Source of the DNA: an uncultured Desulfomonile sp.
Lineage (GTDB): Bacteria; Desulfobacterota; Desulfomonilia; Desulfomonilales; Desulfomonilaceae
Assembly (NCBI GenBank): GCA_903920415.1
Contig: CAIXMD010000169.1
Span: 1 to 10,505, forward strand
Length of the DNA: 10,505 nucleotides
Direction: 5' to 3'
This document shows positions 1 to 4,848 of this stretch, in pieces. Numbering within the stretch: position 1 is the first letter of the stretch; every line of letters starts with the position of its first letter. The notes under the pieces were generated by a model. That model was not told where the DNA came from. It did no database searches and saw only the letters and a program-made list of their open reading frames with translations. A program made the position numbers and the translations under genes.

Positions 1-387
1 GGCGACATAATGGCTTTCTATATCAAGGTGAACGATGATCGTCTTGAAGATGTGAAGTTTAAGACCTTTGGATGCGGAGCGGCCATAGCCGTGTCGAGCA
101 TGGTCAGCGAAATGGCTATGGGAAAGACCCTTGACGAGGCCATGAAGATTACCAACAAATCGGTGATCGACGCTCTGGAAGGGCTCCCCAAGAAAAAACA
201 CCACTGCTCTAACTTGGGAGCCGATGCTCTGCACAGGGCCATCGAGGACTACCGAGAAAAACAAAAAGGAAAGAAATATCAGAAGCCGGACGATGGTCCG
301 GATGTTTGTTCCTGTCCCGTGTGCGACGTGACCGACCCGGAGGAAGCTCCCTATTGTTCCTCCGTGTGCGAACGGCAGGCCAAGTAA
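1..387 (+). CDS. nifU: NifU/IscU-type Fe-S cluster assembly scaffold, 5' end outside the window, with a Cys-rich C-terminal tail
   Basis: The reading frame is already open at base 1 (Gly-Asp-Ile before the first Met at 10). This matches the conserved Cys-Gly-Asp segment of U-type scaffolds, so the start and first ligand cysteine lie upstream and the ATG at 10 is internal. The family assembles transient [2Fe-2S] or [4Fe-4S] clusters in the cytoplasm from cysteine-desulfurase sulfur. Seen here are the second ligand cysteine in FKTFGCGAAIAVSSM (codon 73-75) and the third in KKHHCSNLG (near 205). After the fold ends (about base 260) come a Lys-rich linker and a tail with five cysteines (codons at 307, 313, 322, 355, 367) spaced C-x-C-x2-C-x10-C-x3-C. 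IscU has no such tail, and NifU proper has instead a Bfd-like [2Fe-2S] domain and a C-terminal Nfu domain, which are absent. The tail looks like a small zinc- or cluster-binding knuckle (inference). A NifS/IscS partner may lie upstream. Confidence 0.9.
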   Translation, partial: GDIMAFYIKVNDDRLEDVKFKTFGCGAAIAVSSMVSEMAMGKTLDEAMKITNKSVIDALEGLPKKKHHCSNLGADALHRAIEDYREKQKGKKYQKPDDGPDVCSCPVCDVTDPEEAPYCSSVCERQAK

Positions 388-465
388 TCCAGTGGCATTG
401 AATATAATGCAGTGTTGAGGGGACAGCCCAGTCCGAGAAATTGTTTGAAAATTTCACAACCACCT

Positions 466-508
466 AAGGCGAAAGTGAAGACCGAGTTCTGACCTTTCGC
501 CTTTGTTA
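466..508 (+). terminator. Probable intrinsic terminator of the nifU-like gene
   Basis: A perfect 10-bp inverted repeat pairs AAGGCGAAAG (466-475) with CTTTCGCCTT (494-503). The 18-base loop can itself form a 3-bp inner stem (479-481 with 488-490). A short T-rich stretch (502-508) follows. It lies 78 bases after the scaffold gene stop. The U-tract is weak and interrupted by a G, so efficiency is uncertain. Confidence 0.55.
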
Positions 509-551
509 TTCGAGTGAGGAATGGTTAAGGCACGCAAAGGCCGATCTGGCT

Positions 552-588
552 CTCGCCCCCCCCCGCCATTGGATGAGAGTGAGGCGAG
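552..588. repeat. Inverted repeat enclosing a run of nine C
   Basis: CTCGCC (552-557) is the inverse complement of GGCGAG (583-588), separated by 25 bases. The left arm runs into nine consecutive C (556-564), and nine consecutive A (594-602) begin just after the right arm. Both homopolymers are prone to slippage and to sequencing length errors. No role can be assigned. Confidence 0.4.
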
Positions 589-702
589 GCGTCAAAAAAA
601 AATAATCTTTCTTTAAAATTATAACTTTATATATTGCCGTGTTAAATTAGTATGTTATTAGCACCATCTAAAATAAAAATTCGATAATTATAAATTTGTT
701 TA

Positions 703-731
703 TTAAAAAACCTTGACAACATTCTTATAAC
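703..731 (+). promoter_or_regulatory. Candidate promoter driving the short transcript ending at 806
   Basis: TTAAAA (703-708) and TATAAC (726-731) are spaced by 17 bases and match the sigma-70 consensus at 4/6 and 5/6 positions. A perfect TTGACA (713-718) overlaps, but the hexamer 17 bases after it (TTGTTT) is poor. Both readings put the start of transcription at about 738-748. The A+T-rich stretch just upstream could act as an UP element (inference). A small inverted repeat, ACAAC (716-720) with GTTGT (735-739), surrounds the -10 box and could be an operator. Confidence 0.4.
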
Positions 732-737
732 ATGGTT

Positions 738-806
738 GTTTCTCTTCCCAGCGATAAACCAAACCTAATCCTTCCTTTGGCCCGTTTCCGAACGGGCTTC
801 TTTTTT
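738..806 (+). ncRNA. Candidate orphan small RNA, about 70 nt
   Basis: The candidate lies between a plausible promoter (703-731) and a strong intrinsic terminator (780-806), with no open reading frame of any length and no same-strand gene until 3270. It could form a weak 5-bp stem, CCAAA (759-763) with TTTGG (776-780), beside the terminator hairpin, leaving a pyrimidine-rich single-stranded 5' part (739-750). That layout, an unstructured seed region followed by a terminator with a T-rich tail, is typical of trans-acting bacterial small RNAs. The alternative is the left-over 3' end of a lost gene. No known family was recognised. Confidence 0.35.
780..806 (+). terminator. Strong rho-independent terminator
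   Basis: GCCCGTT (780-786) pairs perfectly with AACGGGC (791-797) around a four-base loop, and is followed at once by TTCTTTTTT (798-806). Stem, loop and U-tract are all textbook for the plus strand. On the minus strand the hairpin is followed by purines, so it is not bidirectional. It has no protein gene directly upstream. Confidence 0.85.
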
Positions 807-822
807 GTCCAAAAAAAATCAA

Positions 823-894
823 GACCGACTGCGTGTGTAAACCAGACATCTCCGAAAAGTTAAACTCGTTGCGACAAAGGTGGTTTCCTCGGTC
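823..894. repeat. Two nested inverted repeats
   Basis: An outer pair, GACCGA (823-828) with TCGGTC (889-894), encloses an inner pair, AAACCA (839-844) with TGGTTT (881-886). The asymmetric gaps are 10 bases on the left and 2 on the right. The enclosed 36 bases form no obvious further stem. They could form a bulged stem-loop in RNA on either strand, but no known riboswitch or RNA family was recognised and chance is possible. Confidence 0.3.
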
Positions 895-971
895 AGACAA
901 GAGTTTTCACCTTACCCAAAAGTATTTAAACGGTTATAATTGGCGCAACAGGCGAGCATTTTTCTGGAATG

Positions 972-1002
972 TGTCCGGGTGTCCACTTAAAGGCCCCGGA
1001 CA
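972..1002. repeat. Inverted repeat just beyond the purD stop, possible weak terminator
   Basis: TGTCCGGG (972-979) pairs with CCCGGACA (995-1002) around a 15-base loop, ending four bases from the purD stop codon. On the minus strand it would follow purD directly, but the sequence after it (ATTCCAGAAAAATG) has no U-tract, so it may protect or process the mRNA 3' end instead of terminating transcription by itself. Confidence 0.4.
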
Positions 1003-1006
1003 TCAT

Positions 1007-2287
1007 TCAACATCTATTAAGGGCTTTATTACCTATATCCTTCCGGTAATGAACGCCTTCCCACCGGATTCTCTCTGTTGCCTGGTAAACTCTTTCAATT
1101 GCCGGCCCAATTCCCGAAGCTTTGGCTGTTACTCCTAGTACGCGGCCGCCGGTCGTGATATATCCATCTGGACCGCGCCCAGTGCCGGCATGAAAGACTT
1201 TGACTCCCTCCACCGCGTTGGCTTCGTCAATGCCAGTAATCCTTTTGCCTTTCTCATACGAACCGGGATAACCATGTGACGCCATGACCACGCAGACCGA
1301 GTCTTCCGGGAACCATTCAATTTCCTTGTCTATCAGAGACCCTTCAATAGCAGCTATCATGAGAGGTACCAGGTCGCTTTTCATTCTAAAAAGGAGTGGT
1401 TGAGCCTCCGGATCCCCCATTCGGACGTTGAACTCCAGGGCTTGGGCTTTCCCATCCTTGATCATGAGTCCGGCATAGAGGAATCCAACGTAAGGAGCGT
1501 TTTCCTTTTCAAGGGCCTGGACAACGGGAACCATGATTTCCTTCATGATTCGTTCGTGAAGCTGAGGGGTCACAACAGGTGCAGGGGAATACGCGCCCAT
1601 TCCTCCGGTGTTGGGGCCCATGTCACCGTCGAAAATCGGTTTGTGGTCTTGAGAACTCGCAAGGGGAAGCACGGTCTTCCCATCTGTAATTGCGATAAAT
1701 GAGGCTTCTTCCCCTTCCAGGCATTCCTCGATGATTACCCTGTTGCCGGCATCTCCAAAAACCTTTTCTTGCATTATGGTCGTAAGCGCACTGAGGGCTT
1801 CGGTTTTATCCCGGCAGACAAAGACACCTTTGCCCGCTGCAAGGCCATCGGCCTTTACCACGATTGGTCCTGATATTCTCTTCAAGTAACGGGAAGCCTG
1901 AGAGAAGTCATCAAAAACTTCGTACCCAGGGGACGGCACCCCGTATTTCTGCAAAAGGTTTTTTGCGAAAACCTTGCTGCCTTCGAGAAGGGCAGCATTA
2001 CCTGACGGCCCGAAAACCTTCAGTCCGGCAGAACGACATAAGTCTGAAAGACCTGCTACGAGAGGCGCCTCAGGCCCAACAACTATGAGGTCGACCCCTT
2101 CACTCGAGGCCAATTTCAAAAGACCTGTTGGATTGTCGGAAGATACGGGGGCGAGCCTGCATTTGGGTTCCGCTGCTATGCCGACATTTCCCGGTGTTGC
2201 TATGATTTCCGTCACCAGGGCTGATTGTCCAATCTTCCAGGCGAATGTATGTTCACGTCCCCCTGAGCCGACAACGAGAATTTTCAT
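1007..2287 (-). CDS. purD: Phosphoribosylamine--glycine ligase (GAR synthetase)
   Basis: The product catalyses the second step of de novo purine synthesis in the cytoplasm: 5-phosphoribosylamine + glycine + ATP gives glycinamide ribonucleotide. At 426 residues it is full length for the family. It opens with MKILVVGSGGREHTFAWK, the PurD N-domain. GPEAPL (71-76) follows, then the ATP-grasp lysine region VVKADGLAAGKGV (143-155), the glycine-rich GPNTGGMGAY (224-233), and the metal-binding EFNVRMGDPE (285-294). The ATG at 2287 is preceded by GGAGA (2296-2300) eight bases upstream. It is the last gene of a leftward group, 22 bases after the SNase-fold gene, so the two are probably co-transcribed. 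No other purine genes are present in the window. The family call is secure. Confidence 0.97.
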   Translation of the reverse strand: MKILVVGSGGREHTFAWKIGQSALVTEIIATPGNVGIAAEPKCRLAPVSSDNPTGLLKLASSEGVDLIVVGPEAPLVAGLSDLCRSAGLKVFGPSGNAALLEGSKVFAKNLLQKYGVPSPGYEVFDDFSQASRYLKRISGPIVVKADGLAAGKGVFVCRDKTEALSALTTIMQEKVFGDAGNRVIIEECLEGEEASFIAITDGKTVLPLASSQDHKPIFDGDMGPNTGGMGAYSPAPVVTPQLHERIMKEIMVPVVQALEKENAPYVGFLYAGLMIKDGKAQALEFNVRMGDPEAQPLLFRMKSDLVPLMIAAIEGSLIDKEIEWFPEDSVCVVMASHGYPGSYEKGKRITGIDEANAVEGVKVFHAGTGRGPDGYITTGGRVLGVTAKASGIGPAIERVYQATERIRWEGVHYRKDIGNKALNRC

Positions 2288-2309
2288 CGCATATTTCTCC
2301 AGAGTATCA

Positions 2310-2780
2310 CTAGCGCCAGAGGCCCTTTTTTTCTCTCTTGGCCTCCAGTTCCAGTTCTATATATGGCCTGATGTCAAATCCCTGTTCTTCGCGATCGATT
2401 TCCGCCATGCCCAACCTGATCAGTCTTGCGTTGATATCCTCCCCGGAAAGGAACACGAAGCCCTCTATAGGGCCTTTCGGTTTCTCGCGCACTGGTTTCA
2501 TCCGAACCCATTTAGCCTCGAGAGCCTTGGTAAGGAATTCCTTTGCCGCTTCTTCCTGAGACTGGGGAATGCGCAGACCGGCCAACTGAATCTGCACGAC
2601 GTTCCCTGAACCTTTCAGGCTCATGTTTTTGCCGTCTATTATTTTATTGACTCTCCACAGATATTCTCCACCCTCGGTTGGGGGGCGGCTCGCCATGTAA
2701 AGATATACGACCAATAGCAGGAAGATGGCCCCTAGCGAGACCCAGATCTTCCATTCTTTCTCCAGACGCAACTTAGCCAT
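2310..2780 (-). CDS. Membrane-anchored SNase-like (thermonuclease fold) protein, catalytic residues lost
   Basis: This 156-residue protein has a charged N-terminus, one hydrophobic segment (about 12-29) that looks like an uncleaved signal anchor, and a domain (about 40-155) with the staphylococcal-nuclease pattern. That pattern includes a start like RVNKIIDG, the strand VQIQLAGLRIPQ, the helix EEAAKEFLTKAL, then INARLIRLGMA and a closing EAKREKKGLW. In active SNases the strand reads R-L-x-G-x-D-x-P-E and supplies Arg35, Asp40 and Glu43. Here the same positions are Gln65, Arg70 and Gln73, and the Arg87 equivalent aligns with Glu106. All four catalytic positions are changed, so it is probably not a nuclease and may bind nucleic acid or protein at the membrane (inference). 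The ATG at 2780 has GAGGAG (2789-2794) eight bases upstream. It lies 22 bases before purD on the same strand. I am sure of the fold family but not of the function. Confidence 0.8.
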   Translation of the reverse strand: MAKLRLEKEWKIWVSLGAIFLLLVVYLYMASRPPTEGGEYLWRVNKIIDGKNMSLKGSGNVVQIQLAGLRIPQSQEEAAKEFLTKALEAKWVRMKPVREKPKGPIEGFVFLSGEDINARLIRLGMAEIDREEQGFDIRPYIELELEAKREKKGLWR

Positions 2781-2821
2781 GCGGAATTCTCCTCAAGGGG
2801 ATGGAACAAGGCAAGGGAATT

Positions 2822-2859
2822 GCTATAACCACGGCTCGGCACCGAGTTGTAAACAACTC
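2822..2859 (-). promoter_or_regulatory. Paired hairpins in the leader of the SNase-like gene, possible operator or promoter
   Basis: The gap upstream of the SNase-like gene carries GAGTTG (2844-2849) paired with CAACTC (2854-2859), and CTCGG (2835-2839) paired with CCGAG (2842-2846). They share bases and so are mutually exclusive in RNA. Read on the minus strand, TTTACA (2853-2848) and TATAGC (2827-2822) could be a promoter with an over-long 20-base spacer that contains the second dyad, an arrangement reminiscent of MerR-family promoters. The dyad is about three bases off the spacer centre, so this is speculative. Confidence 0.25.
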
Positions 2860-2926
2860 TACAGAATCTTTTTCATGCGGAGCAACTTTGGATGCATTGA
2901 GAAAAGTGAATCGGACCTGGGCATCT

Positions 2927-3133
2927 TCACTTATCCTCCGCTTCGATTCTTAATTTCTCAGTTTCTAACCGGAAAATTTCTTCGGCCTTTGTAAAATCCG
3001 GCCCTATATACAGGTGATTCAGCCTTGCGTCTTCAGCTAGGCGGACAATTACCGTGTAGTCGTCGGAATCGAGCCTAATGAGTCTCACGAAAGAGCCTCG
3101 AATGCCTTCAGCGTGTTTGGCTATTTGGAACAT
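2927..3133 (-). CDS. Small protein of unknown function (68 aa)
   Basis: I do not recognise a family. The 68-residue product is soluble and charged, without a signal peptide, membrane segment or cysteines. It shows alternating strand-like stretches (SFVRLIRL, YTVIVRLAE, NHLYIG) and ends in a probable amphipathic helix (FTKAEEIFRLETEKLR), so a small beta-sheet-plus-helix fold is likely. Support for it being real: it fills the space in front of the SNase-like gene on the same strand, no longer competing frame overlaps it, and a good promoter lies just upstream. The ATG at 3133 lacks a clear Shine-Dalgarno site. The predicted transcription start is only about five bases upstream, so the mRNA may be nearly leaderless. 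It may share a transcript with the SNase-like gene and purD, although 146 bases separate it from the former. Confidence 0.6.
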   Translation of the reverse strand: MFQIAKHAEGIRGSFVRLIRLDSDDYTVIVRLAEDARLNHLYIGPDFTKAEEIFRLETEKLRIEAEDK

Positions 3134-3144
3134 CCACTAAATAT

Positions 3145-3172
3145 AGCATATGTTCTACCCAATAAGGGTCAA
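3145..3172 (-). promoter_or_regulatory. Probable sigma-70 promoter of the leftward gene group
   Basis: On the minus strand TTGACC (3172-3167) and TATGCT (3150-3145) are separated by 16 bases, matching consensus at 5/6 and 4/6 positions. Transcription would start near 3138, about five bases ahead of the ATG at 3133. Confidence 0.5.
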
Positions 3173-3197
3173 AATTGCGATTGCGACAATTACTGCG

Positions 3198-3226
3198 TAG
3201 TCATGGCTCCTTGAATAGGTTATATT
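3198..3226 (+). promoter_or_regulatory. Candidate promoter of the ABC-lipB-pdh cluster
   Basis: TAGTCA (3198-3203) and TATATT (3221-3226) are spaced by 17 bases (4/6 and 5/6 consensus matches). The start would be near 3233, giving a leader of about 37 bases to the ATG at 3270. With the minus-strand promoter at 3145-3172 it makes a compact divergent promoter region in the 136-base gap. No terminator or other promoter is evident between 3270 and 9656, so it may drive all six genes. Confidence 0.4.
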
Positions 3227-3269
3227 ATCGGGTGATAGGGAACCTCGACCGTGAAGAGGGTGATTTCGT

Positions 3270-4016
3270 ATGGACAACGAGTTGATAATAGAAATTCAGG
3301 ACCTGACAAAAGATTATTACGACGGGGGCAATGTAATTCAGGCGTTGAAAGCTGCCAATATCAAAATTTTCAAAGGTGAGATGGTTGCCATAATGGGCCC
3401 ATCTGGATCAGGCAAATCGACGCTCCTCTATGTTCTCGGTCTACTTCATCCCCCCACCTCGGGGGTTTACATATTCAAGGGCCAAAATATTCTCAATTTT
3501 TCAAGGGAAGAACAGGCGCTCTTCCGTAACCGGGAGCTGGGTTTTGTGTTTCAAAGCTGCGATCTTCTCGCTAATTCAACGGTTTTTGAAAACCTGGAAT
3601 TGCCTCTTATCTATGCAGAATCAGACCGGAGTGTAAGGAGAAAAAAGATACTGGATGCCCTGGGGCGTGTCGGCCTGTCCCACAGGGTGGATCACTGGTC
3701 CAATCGTCTTTCAGGAGGTGAACGCCAGAGGGCAGCCATAGCGAGAGCACTCGTGAACAACCCTTCCCTGATCCTGGGAGATGAGCCTACCGGCCAGCTT
3801 GACCAGAAGAACACCGAAATTGTCGTAGAGCAGCTACGGGAACTTGCCAAGCAAGGATTCACTGTGATCCTGGTAACCCACGAAGAAGAGATCGGAGATG
3901 CTTGTGACCGAGTAATCCGCATACGAGACGGCTCAGTAGTTTCGGATGGTTTCGAAGATACTGAGAACATAACGGATGAAACGCTCCGCGAGCGTGTGGC
4001 TGTCCTCGCCCCGTAG
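3270..4016 (+). CDS. LolD/MacB-type ABC transporter ATP-binding protein, no permease nearby
   Basis: A 248-residue ATPase subunit with every ABC motif: Walker A GPSGSGKST (43-51), Q-loop Gln95 in FVFQSC, signature LSGGERQR (147-154), Walker B LILGDEP with catalytic Glu172, D-loop through Asp178, and switch His204 in LVTHEEE. The DEPTGQLD segment and overall length place it in the LolD/MacB/FtsE group, which powers FtsX-like permeases for lipoprotein release, macrolide or peptide export, or cell-envelope signalling. The ATG at 3270 is preceded by AGAGGG (3255-3260), nine bases upstream. No FtsX-like permease or periplasmic partner is encoded in the window. Its stop is 24 bases from the lipB start, so it seems to lead the lipB-pdh transcript. 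Its substrate cannot be told from the sequence. The C-terminal 25 residues are acidic and probably non-conserved. Confidence 0.9.
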   Translation: MDNELIIEIQDLTKDYYDGGNVIQALKAANIKIFKGEMVAIMGPSGSGKSTLLYVLGLLHPPTSGVYIFKGQNILNFSREEQALFRNRELGFVFQSCDLLANSTVFENLELPLIYAESDRSVRRKKILDALGRVGLSHRVDHWSNRLSGGERQRAAIARALVNNPSLILGDEPTGQLDQKNTEIVVEQLRELAKQGFTVILVTHEEEIGDACDRVIRIRDGSVVSDGFEDTENITDETLRERVAVLAP

Positions 4017-4040
4017 AGATAAATTCTATACAATTCAGCC

Positions 4041-4838
4041 GTGATGGAAGAAAGATATCAATCCACTTCGCGAGACCCTGTCCCGCCATGTTACCTGTTT
4101 GAAGGCGAAATGCTCATAAAATGCCTTTTTACAGACCTGGGGCTGACTGGCGTACCGGAAGCCGAGAAGCTCATGTCAGCTACCCGGGAACTCAGGACAG
4201 CGAACGATATTCCGGATGTCTTGCTGTTTCTGACCCACCCCAGGACTGTGGCTTTGGGGATACGCGATGGTCAGGCCGTCCCGCCTAAAGACCTTCTAGT
4301 AAGTGCGAATCGGTTGAAAGAAGAGGGGATTGCACTGACACGGTCCGTCCGGGGAGGAGGCATCACCTACCATTGGCCCGGCCAGGTGGTGTGCTATCCA
4401 ATTCTGGCATTGAGGCCGGGAGAGCGAGACTTGCCGAGATACATGCGTAAACTTGAGGAAGTGGGAATCCATACTTTGAGACGTTTTGGACTGGAAGCTG
4501 CTCGTCGGAGGGACAGTGCCGCCCATTTGGGTTTGTGGGTTGACGGCTGCAAGATAGTTTCCATGGGGGTCCGTGTATCCAACTGGATAACCAGCTTCGG
4601 CTTCGCAATCAATCTCAACGGTGACCATTCAGCGTCGGCTTACGTGAAACCTTGCGGCCTGGAAGGGGTCAGGCTGGCTACGATAGAAGAGACCCTCGGT
4701 TGGGCGCCTTCGAGAGATCAGGTCATCCAGGCTATCAAGGAGAGCTTTTTTTCCGTATTCGGCAGAAAGCTCGAGAGAATGCCTGGTTGTTTCTTCAGAA
4801 TGCGCTCTTCCCAACAGGGATCAGCCGACGAAAACTAA
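4041..4838 (+). CDS. lipB: Octanoyl-[ACP]:protein N-octanoyltransferase (LipB)
   Basis: LipB moves octanoate from acyl carrier protein to the lipoyl-domain lysine of 2-oxoacid dehydrogenase E2 subunits. Numbered from the GTG at 4041 (265 aa), the signature RGGGITYHWPGQ (104-115) contains His111. DGCKIVSMG contains the conserved Lys171, and VKPCG contains the acyl-thioester Cys205, so the Cys/Lys pair is intact. Trp112 replaces the glycine usual in YHGPGQ, a position that varies in the family. The start is uncertain: neither GTG 4041 nor ATG 4044 has a Shine-Dalgarno site, and the first 23 residues look unconserved. The ATG at 4110 (Met24) has AAGG close by and begins where other LipB proteins begin. 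The gene ends inside the Shine-Dalgarno site of pdhA, so they are clearly co-transcribed, which fits its job of modifying the E2 encoded downstream. No lipoyl synthase (LipA) is in the window. Confidence 0.93.
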   Translation: MMEERYQSTSRDPVPPCYLFEGEMLIKCLFTDLGLTGVPEAEKLMSATRELRTANDIPDVLLFLTHPRTVALGIRDGQAVPPKDLLVSANRLKEEGIALTRSVRGGGITYHWPGQVVCYPILALRPGERDLPRYMRKLEEVGIHTLRRFGLEAARRRDSAAHLGLWVDGCKIVSMGVRVSNWITSFGFAINLNGDHSASAYVKPCGLEGVRLATIEETLGWAPSRDQVIQAIKESFFSVFGRKLERMPGCFFRMRSSQQGSADEN

Positions 4839-4848
4839 AGGAATTGAG

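Larger units (their letters stand above)
388..1006. other. 619-base intergenic region with no convincing protein gene
   Basis: Between the nifU-like stop and the purD stop no frame has a Shine-Dalgarno site plus a plausible protein. In order it contains the nifU terminator (466-508), a C9 run in an inverted repeat (552-588), an A+T-rich island (594-712, about 83% A+T by hand count), a candidate promoter (703-731), a strong intrinsic terminator (780-806), nested inverted repeats (823-894), a TATAAT box (935-940) with a poor upstream element, and a short hairpin just beyond purD (972-1002). The sharp change in base composition sets it apart from both flanking genes. It may carry a small RNA gene or be the remains of a deleted gene. 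Confidence 0.6.

Noticed and set aside
703..900. A 65-codon minus-strand frame in the intergenic region
   Set aside because: It reads through the strong terminator and candidate promoter on the other strand, has no ribosome-binding site and no recognisable content.
912..940. A perfect TATAAT (935-940) with TTACCC 17 bases upstream on the plus strand
   Set aside because: The -35 matches only 3/6 and the transcript would run antisense into purD with no gene to serve. A chance match is more likely.
833..1138. A 101-codon plus-strand frame starting at a GTG
   Set aside because: No Shine-Dalgarno site, it runs through the 972-1002 hairpin and into the 3' end of purD in antisense, and the composition is not protein-like.
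1974..2609. A 211-codon plus-strand open frame opposite purD and the SNase-like gene
   Set aside because: It spans two well-supported minus-strand genes and their junction, has no ribosome-binding site, and its translation shows no recognisable domain. It is an antisense shadow.
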